Shown here: positions 1-8,113 of the stretch, one piece after another
Numbering within the stretch: the stretch's first letter is position 1
Layout of the letters: the number at the start of each line of letters is the position of its first letter
Source of the DNA: Bacteroidales bacterium
Lineage (GTDB): Bacteria > Bacteroidota > Bacteroidia > Bacteroidales > F082
Assembly: GCA_014860665.1 (NCBI GenBank)
Contig: JACZJI010000136.1
Coordinates: 1 to 41,517 of the forward strand
DNA: 41,517 nucleotides
Reading direction: 5' to 3'
Notes under the pieces: model-generated
What the model saw: the letters and a program-made list of their open reading frames with translations, nothing else
Told to the model about the DNA's origin: nothing
Databases searched by the model: none
Made by a program: the position numbers and the translations under genes

Positions 1-332
1 TAGCCCCGTCAAGGCTAAAATGAACTCCGCTTCGCTCCGGCCTTGACAGTTCTCTTTTATTAAACAAAAACAAGCTTTTGAAAGAGAAAAAGAAAAAATT
101 TTAGCATTTTGTTTGTTTTTCAACATAGAAGTTCATAAAGTGCGCTAAAGTGCCTAAAGTGGGAGAATCCCTGCATGCTGGTTCGGGTTTGTAAGCCGAA
201 TCTACAGTTTCGCCGCTCTCGAAAATGTTCCGAAGAGCCGCTTGTGAGCTTGATATTTAATGTCACAAGTCATTGAATGCGACCGATCGGGACGGGCGTT
301 GCGACAGCGCGGGGAGCCTGTATTGTGCACAG
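1..332. other. Non-coding left edge with hairpins and REP-like motif
   Basis: I see no convincing gene here. Visible structures are an inverted repeat GTCAAGGC (8-15) / GCCTTGAC (40-47), a REP-like hairpin TTCGG (182-186) / CCGAA (196-200) around a TTTGTAA-type loop, and a weaker GCTCT/AGAGC pair at about 214-237. The REP-like core resembles a second hairpin at 29335-29349. Close to the stop of the next minus-strand gene (about 307-330) is a stretch that, read on the minus strand, partly resembles the cassette-like element found between the next two genes. Confidence 0.5.
182..200. repeat. REP-like short hairpin
   Basis: TTCGG and CCGAA arms flank a GTTTGTAAG-like loop. The GGGTTTGTAA core also occurs in the perfect hairpin at 29335-29349, so this is probably a dispersed palindromic repeat of the genome. 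Only two copies are visible in this window. Confidence 0.4.
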
Positions 333-914
333 TTATTTTTCTTTTTTTTCTTTTCGTAATTCTCTTATTAAGGGTTCATAAATACGAAATGCAGTAACAG
401 TATTCATACATAATGACTTAAATCTATTTTTTAGAGTATCTTCTATTTTTTCGTAATCGTAATCTCCATCATAGTCATTAGTTAGTTGCTTTAGTTTTTC
501 TAATGTTTTATTTTTTCTTTCAATCGACAACTTTTCCAATTCGTCAAGCTTTGTAATTGAGAATTCATGAGCAAATTCATTTCTAATATTATTAATGCAT
601 CGACAGCTAGAAAATATTTGTTTAGGTAGTATTCGAAATGAGTCCAGCAGGTTTATTTTCATACTCGTCGAAGTCTTAGATATTCCCAAATACTTATCAA
701 AGTCTGGAAATAAGATTTCAATCAATTTGTTTATATGAAATTCAACAAATAATGCAAAATAAATAACTGCATTTCTATCTTCTTCATAATTATTAAAATT
801 CTCAACATGTTTTGGGACTTCTTTATTCCATATTCCAAGTATTTCTTGTTGATATTCTCCATTCCAATCTTTAATTATTGAATGGTCATCATGGTCTTTA
901 AAAAATGATTTCAT
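333..914 (-). CDS. HEPN-motif hypothetical protein
   Basis: Unrecognised protein of about 193 aa, alpha-helical by composition and rich in Lys, Glu, Asn and Ile. Its one clear motif is RNEFAH at residues 111-116, in a helix preceded by Cys-rich sequence. This fits the R-x4-H signature of HEPN domains, many of which are ribonucleases or toxins, and also resembles the RNxxAH helix of MltR/DUF4145-like proteins. I chose ATG at 914. The longer frame would start at a GTG (935) that lies inside the inverted-repeat element upstream. The C-terminus is a charged Lys/Glu tail. The gene is AT-rich and lies on the same strand as the CoiA-like gene, separated only by the cassette-like repeat. It may be an RNase or toxin-like accessory protein, or a non-enzymatic HEPN-fold protein; the sequence cannot decide. 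Confidence 0.55.
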   Translation of the reverse strand: MKSFFKDHDDHSIIKDWNGEYQQEILGIWNKEVPKHVENFNNYEEDRNAVIYFALFVEFHINKLIEILFPDFDKYLGISKTSTSMKINLLDSFRILPKQIFSSCRCINNIRNEFAHEFSITKLDELEKLSIERKNKTLEKLKQLTNDYDGDYDYEKIEDTLKNRFKSLCMNTVTAFRIYEPLIRELRKEKKEK

Positions 915-934
915 TATGATATTTTTAATTGACA

Positions 935-1062
935 CAACGGTTTCGGCTATGAGCAGTGCGGGTTTTGGAAATTTTCACTGCGTAACTACCGGTTTGCTTT
1001 TTTATTGATTTCATTTTGTATTTAACTGTTTCAGCCCGCATTGCTTATGAGCCCGTGTTGGC
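935..1062. repeat. Cassette-like imperfect inverted repeat (attC-like)
   Basis: The spacer between the two accessory genes is framed by complementary arms. The left arm (935-966) contains CAACGG, GGCTAT and GAGCAGTGCGGG. The right arm (1031-1061), read in reverse complement, contains CAACACGGGCTCATA and GCAATGCGGGC. The arms match at most positions and enclose about 65 nt. Such long imperfect palindromes between single-gene units resemble the recombination sites of gene cassettes in Bacteroidota chromosomes. No integrase is in the window, so cassette identity is an inference. Confidence 0.5.
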
Positions 1063-1074
1063 ATTTCGTGCTTT

Positions 1075-2748
1075 TTATTTCTCTTTGTTTTCTGTATAAA
1101 TCTCTGGGTACAATTCAGTTATTAATTCGTCAAGTTCAAAATCTTGGTGTGGCATTTCTGAATAGTAATTATGCAACTTCCTTGAGAATGAACCTTTGGT
1201 GTCTTCTTGTTCTACCAAATTCCACGTATTGTAATATTTAAACGCTGATTCGATGTACTCCCAATATTCCGTATGATACTGAATTGCTATATTGGCCAAT
1301 TGAACCCACTTCTTTTTCTTATATTTATATCCTATCAGTTCTTGTTTTTTAGCAGATTCAATTATGAAAATTATTTCAGAATGTTTAAAAACTTGAGATG
1401 TCAGACTCCTATTATTAAGTCGGTTGCAAGTTTCAAAAAGAAATACTTTCTCTGGGTCAGATAAAAAGCCCCTTATTATTTCTCTATCGTTTGAATTTAG
1501 CTCATAGTCAAACTCCATCAAGTTTATTAAAAGAAAATCCTTTTCGCTCTCTTTAAGGTTCTTGTTTTCAATTATTGTCTGTAAGACAGTAATATCGTTT
1601 TGAGTTTTCTCATTAATATCTTTTTCAGTTTTCTTGCAGGTGATTAGAAAATTAAGAAACTGAAAATCTTCACTTCTGGCTGATTTAAACCATTTAATTA
1701 TAGGTGTTTTTCTTGATTTTAGGGCAAGTTTTGAATTAAAGATATTTAATTCAAAATGATTGAGTTCATCAATTTGGTTTTTCACATTATTAAAGCTTAA
1801 ATATTTCTTCTTCCGTAATTTCCGGATTTCATTTATGATATTTTCAGCTTTTTTATTGGCTTTTTGTAACCTTAATTCTTCAAGTCTTTTTCTTTCAAAT
1901 TCCTGAATTTCTTCATCTCTTATTTTTTGTTTCTTCTCTGTCTTGGTCTTGTTATCTCCAAAATTGTAGTAATAGGCTTGTAATGAAAAACTATCAAACT
2001 TTAACTCTGAAAGGGATACGGATTTTTTTATCCATTTTGTAAGTAAATGGTTATCATCAGTCAAAAATGGAAACTTGTATTCACACTCAAGTTTAAATGA
2101 TTTAGAGTTTTCATCAAGTTTGAAGAAGTTTTCGTGCTTAGTTAAATATTTAATGTCTCTTTCAAGTGTACCTTGATTGTGAATGTCGAAATCATCAAGT
2201 ATCCAAATCAGATACATTTTATGCTTCTTGTAGAATTCATAGCGACTAAGAATATAGCCAAGAGAAAGGTCAGAAAGTTGAATTTCGAATACGAGTTCTT
2301 TGTCCCTGAATTTACAATAAACATCAGGGCGTCTTTTCTCGTCTCCACGAATGATAAACTTATTGTCAATTGATATTGTCGAAGTATCTACCCCATCAAC
2401 ATCTTTAAGCAGTTTTCCAATTTTATTTTTTAATTCAATGTGTCGTTCACTTTCTTTCGCTATTAAAATCCTATTAAAAATATCCTGTTCCTTTGGAGTG
2501 AGATCCCCATCAGATAACATACAATAAGAGTGTCCTGGTTTATGTTTGAAGTGAAGCCTATTAAATTTACTATCTGAAACTATTAATTCTTGCTCACATT
2601 CAAGGCATGAAAGATTTATTTCCTTCGAATGATACTGTCTTCTTACTTCAAATGGGTCATTAGATTTTTTAAATACTTCATCCGCGTCAAGAATTTCCCC
2701 TGAAGATTTATCAAATGCAATTTTTATAGACCTTTCATATCGACTCAT
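1075..2748 (-). CDS. CoiA/DUF6035-like PD-(D/E)xK nuclease-related protein
   Basis: About 557 aa from the ATG at 2748. A longer frame runs up to a GTG at 2832, but its extra 28 residues look like translated spacer. The N-terminal part has a Cys/His cluster (C48-x2-C51, H66, H69, H73, C76) that may bind zinc. It is followed by a nuclease-like core: RRPDV (139-143), then ELVFEIQLS (151-159), giving D142, E155 and Q157 in a PD-ExQ arrangement as in competence protein CoiA-like and DUF6035 proteins. H103 and K107 precede the core. The rest (about 260-557) is charged and helical, with a Lys/Glu/Arg-rich coiled-coil-like stretch near 290-330. Likely role: DNA processing or defence, by analogy only. 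It sits in an AT-rich accessory segment next to a HEPN-motif gene. Confidence 0.6.
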   Translation of the reverse strand: MSRYERSIKIAFDKSSGEILDADEVFKKSNDPFEVRRQYHSKEINLSCLECEQELIVSDSKFNRLHFKHKPGHSYCMLSDGDLTPKEQDIFNRILIAKESERHIELKNKIGKLLKDVDGVDTSTISIDNKFIIRGDEKRRPDVYCKFRDKELVFEIQLSDLSLGYILSRYEFYKKHKMYLIWILDDFDIHNQGTLERDIKYLTKHENFFKLDENSKSFKLECEYKFPFLTDDNHLLTKWIKKSVSLSELKFDSFSLQAYYYNFGDNKTKTEKKQKIRDEEIQEFERKRLEELRLQKANKKAENIINEIRKLRKKKYLSFNNVKNQIDELNHFELNIFNSKLALKSRKTPIIKWFKSARSEDFQFLNFLITCKKTEKDINEKTQNDITVLQTIIENKNLKESEKDFLLINLMEFDYELNSNDREIIRGFLSDPEKVFLFETCNRLNNRSLTSQVFKHSEIIFIIESAKKQELIGYKYKKKKWVQLANIAIQYHTEYWEYIESAFKYYNTWNLVEQEDTKGSFSRKLHNYYSEMPHQDFELDELITELYPEIYTENKEK

Positions 2749-3061
2749 TATTGTTGTTTTTAGTCTTTCAGCATGAATGCCAACGTATGTATATAAAACA
2801 ATTGCTGTTATATCTCTTATAGCGAAACTCACGCTAACTAATTGATATTATTCTATTTATTTTCTAAAATCACATCTAAAAAGCCCTTGTTTTTTGCAAG
2901 AAACGATACATGTAACGGAAACTGAAGGGCATAATCAGGCATTTCCAAAGGTTTTTACGCCACGAATTTAGAAATTTTACCGGGAAATTGTTCCAGTCCA
3001 CTGCATTTTTATGGGTTTCACTCCGGTTTCGCCTGCCCGGGCTTATGCTCGTTTAGGCAAA
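2749..3061. other. Gene-free spacer before the minisatellite
   Basis: No credible gene. The part next to the CoiA-like gene (2749-2850) has short words (GTTGGCATTCATGC, GCTATAAGAG on the minus strand) reminiscent of the cassette-like repeat, perhaps the outer end of that cassette. The rest is AT-rich with a weak GCCCTT/GAAGGGC inverted repeat at about 2882-2930, grading into GC-richer sequence before the 41-bp repeats. Confidence 0.4.
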
Positions 3062-3494
3062 GCTTCCCCAACAAAAAGTGAAGCTTGGGGAGTTTGCCCC
3101 ACGCTTCCCTGACGAAAAGTGAAGGCTGGGGAGTTTGCCCCACGCTTCCCTGACGAAAAGTGAAGGCTGGGGAGTTTGCCCCACGCTTCGCTGGCAAAAA
3201 GTGAAGGCTGGGGAGTTTGCCCCACGCTTCCCTGACGAAAAGTGAAGGCTGGGGAGTTTGCCCCACGCTTCGCTGGCAAAAAGTGAAGGTTGGGGAGTTT
3301 GCCCCACGCTTCCCTGACGAAAAGTGAAGGTTGGGGAGTTTGCCCAATGCTTCGCTGGCAAAAAGTGGAGCTTGGGGAGTTTGCCCCACGCTTCGCTGGC
3401 AAAAAGTGAAGGCTGGGGAGTTTGCCCCACGCTTCGCTGACGAAAAGTGAGGGTTGGGGAGTTTGCCCCACGCTTCGCTGGCAAAAAGTGGAGC
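3062..3494. repeat. 41-bp tandem repeat (minisatellite), about 10.5 copies
   Basis: Units begin GCTTC at 3062, 3103, 3144, 3185, 3226, 3267, 3308, 3349, 3390, 3431 and 3472, exactly 41 bp apart. Each contains TGGGG-AGTTTG-CCCCA, a perfect 5-bp hairpin, and a CTTC/GAAG pair. Units fall into variant types: CCCTGACG (3103, 3144, 3226, 3308), CGCTGGCA (3185, 3267, 3349, 3390, 3472) and a hybrid at 3431. The mix suggests slippage or gene conversion. Because 41 is not a multiple of 3, several minus-strand frames stay open across it; these are artefacts, not genes. Confidence 0.95.
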
Positions 3495-3788
3495 CGTAAC
3501 CGTTTGGTTAAAGCTTCGTGCCCTGTCTTTCATCTTTCCTTCCAGCCCGTGCCAGTGCTGGGGGACGCCTGTGCCGGGTATTTTCGGAGTCACACGTCAC
3601 CCCGTCACACGTCACCTTTTGCTGTAGTTTGTCTCTGCTGCAAAGCACTCTTTTGAACTCCACGAAAGGAAAGATTCAGGGTATTACGCACAGTTTTTAT
3701 CTCATGTTGCGGTGGTTATATCGGTTTACTTCCCTACTTTTGTTGTGAAAATAGTTTCATTTTTCATGGAGCTAAAGGATTGGAAATT
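3495..3788. other. Intergenic region upstream of hutI
   Basis: No convincing gene. It contains a short direct repeat (GTCACACGTCACC at about 3589 and 3604, 15 bp apart) and, near its right end, the probable hutI promoter. Short open frames here run out of the repeat block and lack protein-like composition. Confidence 0.5.
3735..3742 (+). promoter_or_regulatory. Bacteroidota-type -7 box for hutI
   Basis: TACTTTTG matches the TAnnTTTG -7 element. It lies 46 nt before the chosen hutI start, giving a short leader. No clear -33 TTTG is seen at the expected distance, so this is a weak call. Confidence 0.4.
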
Positions 3789-5048
3789 ATGGCTATCTTA
3801 ATTGAGAATATCAAAAAACTGGTTCAAACCGAATCGAAACCAAAACTTTGTGTGCGTGGTAAGGAAATGGCTGTGGTGGAATCCATTGATGATGCCTGGC
3901 TGTATATTCGCGACGGTAAAATTGAAGATTTTGGTGAGATGTCGGACCTGAACCGGGCATTACTGGTTTCAAAAAATAAAGCTGTTGAAATCATGGATGC
4001 CAAAGGCAAAATGGTGTTTCCGTCTTTTGTCGATTCACATACTCATTTGGTTTACCCGGCTTCCCGCGAAATAGAATACATCGATAAGATCAAAGGACTT
4101 TCCTACGAGGAAATTGCCCGCCGTGGTGGTGGAATTCTGAATACAGCACGCAGGATGAAGGAAATTTCCGAAGAAGAATTGTATGCACTTTCGATGGATC
4201 GGCTGAAAGAGATCATGCAGTACGGAACGGGTGCAGTCGAAATCAAAAGCGGCTATGGCCTGAGTTTGGAAAGCGAATTAAAGATGCTTCGGGTTATAAA
4301 AAGGCTCAAAGAAAATTCGCCACTTACGATTCGTGCTACTTTTCTGGCGGCACATGCCGTTCCTGATGAATACAAAGGCAGACAAGGCGCTTATGTTGAT
4401 TTGATCATTAATGAAATGCTTCCCAAAGTCGCCGAAGAAAAACTGGCCGACTTTGTGGATGTTTTCTGCGACCGGGGATTTTTCACACCGGATGAAACCC
4501 GCAGGATTTTGGAAGCAGGACAGAAATTCGGATTGCGGGGAAAAATTCATGCCAACGAATTGTATTATTCAGGAGGCGTTCAAGCTGGTGTGGAATTTAA
4601 TGCACTTTCGGTCGACCATCTGGAGTTTGTTGGTGATGATGAAATATCAGCTTTGCTAAACTCGGAAACCATGCCTACTGTGCTACCTGGCGCTGCGTTT
4701 TTCCTGGGAATGAAATATGCTCCTGCCCGTGCAATGATTGATGCCGGATTACCGCTTGCCATGGCCAGTGATTTTAATCCGGGTTCTTCACCTTCCGGCA
4801 ACATGCAGTTCATTCTGTCTATGGCCAGCATTGCTTACCGGTTATTACCCGAAGAAGGTATCAACGCTACTACATTGAACACAGCTTACGCTATGGGTTT
4901 AAGCCGGGAGCTGGGAAGTATAGCACGTGGCAAAAGAGCCAATGTTTTTATCACTAAAGAAATACCGACCATAGAATTCATGCCTTACGCTTACGGAAGC
5001 AACAAGGTGGAAACCGTCATATTGAATGGAAAAAAGATCGATTTTTAA
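3789..5048 (+). CDS. hutI: Imidazolonepropionase
   Basis: Metal-dependent amidohydrolase that opens 4-imidazolone-5-propanoate to N-formimino-L-glutamate, the third step of histidine degradation, in the cytoplasm. 419 aa, close to the usual family length. Visible metal and active-site motifs: DSHTHL (H84, H86), HANE (H254), DHLE (H277) and SDFNPG (D328); RRGGGI near 111-116 is also typical. I chose ATG at 3789, with AAAGGA at 3774-3779 at good spacing. An in-frame TTG at 3780 directly abuts that site and is unlikely. The next gene, 30 nt downstream, encodes the following two steps, so the pair is an operon. hutH and hutU are not in the window. Confidence 0.95.
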   Translation: MAILIENIKKLVQTESKPKLCVRGKEMAVVESIDDAWLYIRDGKIEDFGEMSDLNRALLVSKNKAVEIMDAKGKMVFPSFVDSHTHLVYPASREIEYIDKIKGLSYEEIARRGGGILNTARRMKEISEEELYALSMDRLKEIMQYGTGAVEIKSGYGLSLESELKMLRVIKRLKENSPLTIRATFLAAHAVPDEYKGRQGAYVDLIINEMLPKVAEEKLADFVDVFCDRGFFTPDETRRILEAGQKFGLRGKIHANELYYSGGVQAGVEFNALSVDHLEFVGDDEISALLNSETMPTVLPGAAFFLGMKYAPARAMIDAGLPLAMASDFNPGSSPSGNMQFILSMASIAYRLLPEEGINATTLNTAYAMGLSRELGSIARGKRANVFITKEIPTIEFMPYAYGSNKVETVILNGKKIDF

Positions 5049-5078
5049 AATATTAATCTCAAAAACAGTTTTCTCGTT

Positions 5079-6779
5079 ATGAAGCAAATCATAGAATGCG
5101 TGCCCAATTTCAGCGAAGGCCGCGACATGGCAGTCATTAAACAGATTACGGATGAAATAGAAAAAGTGGAAGGCGTTAAGCTGCTGGATGTCGATCCGGG
5201 TGCTGCCACCAACCGCACGGTGGTGACTTTCGTAGGAGAACCGGAGGTTGTGATTGAAGCTGCTTTTCGTGCCATCGACAAAGCCCGTGAAGTGATCGAC
5301 ATGCGCCATCACAAAGGCGAGCATCCCCGTTTTGGTGCCACAGACGTTTGTCCGTTGGTGCCGGTTTCGAACATCACGATGGAAGAAACGGTGGTGTATG
5401 CCCGTAAGCTGGCTGAACGTGTAGGAAAAGAGCTGGGCGTTCCTGTGTATTGCTATGAAAATGCAGCCTTCAAACCGGAAAGAAAAAATCTGGCTAATTG
5501 CCGATCGGGAGAATATGAGGGACTGGCTGAAAAATTTGCCAATCCCGACTGGAAACCGGATTTCGGCCCTGCTGAATTCAATGATCAGGTTGCCGGAAGC
5601 GGCGCTACCGCCGTGGGAGCACGCGATTTTCTGGTTGCTTACAACGTGAACCTGAATACAACTTCCACGCGACGTGCCAACGCCATTGCTTTTGATATTC
5701 GCGAACGTGGCCGTACCTTGCGGGAAGGTGACCCGGTTACAGGGAAAATTGTAAAAGACGAAAAAGGAAATCCTGTGATGATCCCGGGTTCTCTGAAGGC
5801 TACCAAAGCCATCGGCTGGTACATTGAAGAATACGGCATTGCACAGATCTCCATAAACCTGACGAATATCAATATCACACCCGTTCATGTGGCGTTTGAT
5901 GAAGTTTGTAAAAAAGCTGCTGAGCGTGGAATCAGGGTTACGGGTTCCGAACTGGTGGGGCTTATTCCTTTGAAAGCCATGCTGGATGCCGGGCGTTATT
6001 TCCTCAAAAAACAACAGCGTTCCCTGGGGGTGGATCAGGATGAACTGCTGAAGATAGCTATCAAATCATTAGGCCTTGATGATCTGAAACCGTTTAATCC
6101 CAAAGAAAAGATTATTGAATTCCTGCTGGAAGAACCCGGCAAGAAGCTGGTGGATATGAACCTGACGGCTTTTGCTAACGAAACAGCATCCGAGTCTCCG
6201 GCTCCGGGTGGGGGCTCCATTGCAGCCTATGTAGGTGCATTGGGCGTTTCACTGGGCACGATGGTGGCCAATCTTTCATCACACAAAAGAGGATGGGACG
6301 ACCGCTGGGAAGAGTTCTCTGATGTTGCCGTAAAAGGACAAGGCCTTAAAGATGAACTGTTGCGTTTGGTAGATGAAGATACCAAAGCCTTTAACAGGAT
6401 TATGGATGCTTTTGGATTGCCCAAAAAGACTGAAGAGGAAAAGAAATTTCGTCAGCATGAAATCGAAGAAGCTTCCAAACATGCTATGGACATCCCATTT
6501 GCAGTGATGGAAAAGTCGTATGAGTCGATGGCCGTAATGCGTGCTATGGCTGAGAATGGGAATCCAAATTCTGTTTCTGATGCGGGAGTAGGAGCGTTGT
6601 GTGCTTTGGCTGCCGTAGAAGGTGCTTTTCTGAATGTGAAGATCAATGCAAGTGGAATTCATGATCAGCAGTTTAAAGAGGATTTGCTGAAAAGAGGAAA
6701 TGAAATTCTGGAGAAATCAAGATACTGTCAACGTGTAATTTTGGAAACAGTCGAACAAAAAATCCAGTCTTTAGGCTAA
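5079..6779 (+). CDS. ftcD: Bifunctional glutamate formimidoyltransferase / formimino-THF cyclodeaminase
   Basis: 566 aa fusion like vertebrate FTCD. The N-terminal half (1 to about 330) moves the formimino group from formiminoglutamate to tetrahydrofolate, releasing glutamate. VPNFSEGRD is at 8-16, and H82 in the GEHPRFGATD segment corresponds to the catalytic histidine of mammalian FTCD. The C-terminal part (about 345-566) is the cyclodeaminase that converts formimino-THF to methenyl-THF and ammonia; its signature SPAPGGGSIAAYVGALG is at 373-389. A helical linker of about 15-30 residues joins them. It lies 30 nt after hutI on the same strand and completes the route to glutamate while feeding the one-carbon pool. 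No strong ribosome site precedes it, as is common in this phylum. Confidence 0.95.
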   Translation: MKQIIECVPNFSEGRDMAVIKQITDEIEKVEGVKLLDVDPGAATNRTVVTFVGEPEVVIEAAFRAIDKAREVIDMRHHKGEHPRFGATDVCPLVPVSNITMEETVVYARKLAERVGKELGVPVYCYENAAFKPERKNLANCRSGEYEGLAEKFANPDWKPDFGPAEFNDQVAGSGATAVGARDFLVAYNVNLNTTSTRRANAIAFDIRERGRTLREGDPVTGKIVKDEKGNPVMIPGSLKATKAIGWYIEEYGIAQISINLTNINITPVHVAFDEVCKKAAERGIRVTGSELVGLIPLKAMLDAGRYFLKKQQRSLGVDQDELLKIAIKSLGLDDLKPFNPKEKIIEFLLEEPGKKLVDMNLTAFANETASESPAPGGGSIAAYVGALGVSLGTMVANLSSHKRGWDDRWEEFSDVAVKGQGLKDELLRLVDEDTKAFNRIMDAFGLPKKTEEEKKFRQHEIEEASKHAMDIPFAVMEKSYESMAVMRAMAENGNPNSVSDAGVGALCALAAVEGAFLNVKINASGIHDQQFKEDLLKRGNEILEKSRYCQRVILETVEQKIQSLG

Positions 6780-6817
6780 TTTTTTGCGAAAAGGATTTTT
6801 TGTTAATTTAAGCCAGT

Positions 6818-6825
6818 TAAATTTG
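6818..6825 (+). promoter_or_regulatory. -7 box before marC-like gene
   Basis: TAAATTTG matches TAnnTTTG and lies 22 nt before the ATG. A TTTG occurs 15 nt upstream (6799-6802), closer than the usual 19-21 nt spacing, so confidence is modest. Confidence 0.4.
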
Positions 6826-6847
6826 CACCCTCAAAAAAGGAAGAATT

Positions 6848-7483
6848 ATGCTGACGACTTTTCTATTGTATTTCACTTCGTTTTTTACCCTGATGAACCC
6901 GCTGGGCGCGGTACCTGCGTTTCTGGGACTCACCGACGGTATGACCCGTAAAGAGCAGAAAGCCACGGCCCGCCGGGGGATGATGACAGCGTTTCTGATC
7001 CTCATCCTGTTTGCTTTCCTTGGAAAATATGTGTTTGAATTTTTTAATATCTCCATCGCCGGACTGAAAGTGGTGGGAAGCGTAATCTTTTTCATCATGG
7101 GTTACGACATGCTGAATTCTAAGGTCGGGCGTATGAAAACGACCAGCGGAAGTGATGAAGAATACTCGGATGAGATCGTGGGCGATGTGGCTATTACGCC
7201 GCTGGGTATCCCGTTGATCGCCGGCCCGGGCTCCATTACCAACGCCATGGTGCTGATGGGCGAAAGCCCTTCCTGGGTTGACAAGGGACTGGTGATCCTT
7301 TCCATCCTGGTGGTTTCTATCCTGGGACTGATCATTTTGAGGAGCTCATCGGCGATCTTAAAGATCCTGGGTAAGCAGGGTACTAAGATCATGACCAAGC
7401 TGATGGGGTTGATTTTGATGATCATAGCAGTAGAGTTTTTCTTTTCCGGAGTAACTCCCTTTGTAAAAGCGATGTTACATTAA
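6848..7483 (+). CDS. MarC/YhgN-family integral membrane protein
   Basis: 211 aa, about six hydrophobic segments (roughly 3-23, 40-60, 68-88, 115-135, 140-165, 185-207). MNPLGAVPAFLGLT at 17-30 and GIPLIAGPGSI near 117-127 are the two half-repeats typical of the UPF0056/MarC family. Family function is unknown; an early link to antibiotic resistance in E. coli was not upheld. AGGAAG precedes the ATG at short spacing. It has its own probable promoter and stands apart from ftcD (68 nt) and rpmG (170 nt). The loop between the third and fourth segments is acidic (DEEYSDE). Confidence 0.85.
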   Translation: MLTTFLLYFTSFFTLMNPLGAVPAFLGLTDGMTRKEQKATARRGMMTAFLILILFAFLGKYVFEFFNISIAGLKVVGSVIFFIMGYDMLNSKVGRMKTTSGSDEEYSDEIVGDVAITPLGIPLIAGPGSITNAMVLMGESPSWVDKGLVILSILVVSILGLIILRSSSAILKILGKQGTKIMTKLMGLILMIIAVEFFFSGVTPFVKAMLH

Positions 7484-7616
7484 GTTTTTGGAGAAATAAA
7501 AATTTTGGAAGTAATTTGGTTTTTCCATACAAAACGTTTCAAATCAAAAAGATATAAGATTAACTTAATTCTTCGAAAAAAAATAGTAAAAATTAGGATA
7601 ATAACGTAGGAGTTTG

Positions 7617-7624
7617 TATTTTTG
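7617..7624 (+). promoter_or_regulatory. Promoter -7 box of the rpmG operon
   Basis: TATTTTTG fits TAnnTTTG. A TTAG (7593-7596) lies 20 nt upstream, a plausible variant of the -33 TTTG. The leader to the rpmG start would be about 25 nt. Confidence 0.55.
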
Positions 7625-7653
7625 CCGACCTAAATTTTTAAAAGCAATTCACG

Positions 7654-7842
7654 ATGGCTAAGAAAAGTAAAGACGCGCGAGTTCAGGTTATTCTGGAGTG
7701 CACAGAACACAAAAAGAGTGGCTTACCGGGAACATCAAGGTATATTACTACCAAAAACAAAAAAAATACCCCTGACCGCTTGGAGTTGAAAAAATACAAC
7801 CCCGTTTTGAAAAAAATGACTATTCACAGAGAAATAAAATAA
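7654..7842 (+). CDS. rpmG: 50S ribosomal protein L33
   Basis: 62 aa basic protein of the large ribosomal subunit. It carries the L33 pattern: N-terminal basic segment, [11 protein letters not shown] at 14-24, then [20 protein letters not shown], ending in MTIHREIK. There is one Cys only, so this is the zinc-independent (C-minus) form. It is followed 7 nt later by the DUF4295 gene, the usual Bacteroidota pairing. rpmB (L28), often its upstream neighbour, is not here; marC precedes instead. Confidence 0.95.
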   Translation: MAKKSKDARVQVILECTEHKKSGLPGTSRYITTKNKKNTPDRLELKKYNPVLKKMTIHREIK

Positions 7843-7849
7843 TTGAACC

Positions 7850-8002
7850 ATGGCTAAGAAAACAGTTGCATCATTACAATCTGCAGGAAAAGACTTTGCA
7901 AAAGTGATCAGGATGGTAAAAAATCCTGCCAGCAAAGCTTATACTTTTAAAGAAGAAATTATTCCTACTGAGCAGGTAAAAGATTATTTTGAAAAAAAAT
8001 AA
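7850..8002 (+). CDS. DUF4295 family small protein
   Basis: A 50-aa basic protein beginning MAKKTVASLQSAGKDFAKVI and ending DYFEKK. This matches the short DUF4295 family found between rpmG and ftsY in Bacteroidota. Function is unknown; size, charge and linkage to L33 suggest a ribosome-associated role (inference). It starts 7 nt after rpmG and is followed by a terminator, so rpmG and this gene form a two-gene unit. Confidence 0.85.
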   Translation: MAKKTVASLQSAGKDFAKVIRMVKNPASKAYTFKEEIIPTEQVKDYFEKK

Positions 8003-8026
8003 ACCTGATTCTTCAGGTAAACTTCT

Positions 8027-8062
8027 AAAAAGCTTTTTCCTGAACTGGAAGAGGCTTTTTTT
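8027..8062 (+). terminator. Rho-independent terminator after DUF4295
   Basis: AAAAGCTTTTTCC (8028-8040) pairs with GGAAGAGGCTTTT (8047-8059) over 13 positions with two G-U pairs. The loop is TGAACT and the stem runs into a T tract. It ends the rpmG-DUF4295 unit before ftsY. Confidence 0.85.
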
Positions 8063-8113
8063 GTTTTTGATACTTGTTGATCTTTCAGTTACAATTAAAT
8101 AATCACAACAATC

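Noticed and set aside
2749..2832. N-terminal extension of the CoiA-like protein to a GTG at 2832
   Set aside because: The added residues look like translated spacer and the conserved-looking sequence starts at the ATG at 2748.
3062..3494. CRISPR array
   Set aside because: Units are contiguous with no unique spacers and there are no cas genes.
3018..3593. Several minus-strand frames of 140-190 codons across the 41-bp repeats
   Set aside because: They are open only because the 41-bp unit has few stops and rotates through all frames; the same peptide words recur in each frame.
4899..6014. 371-codon frame on the minus strand
   Set aside because: It lies opposite hutI/ftcD, has no recognisable family and poor composition; a shadow of strong codon bias in ftcD.
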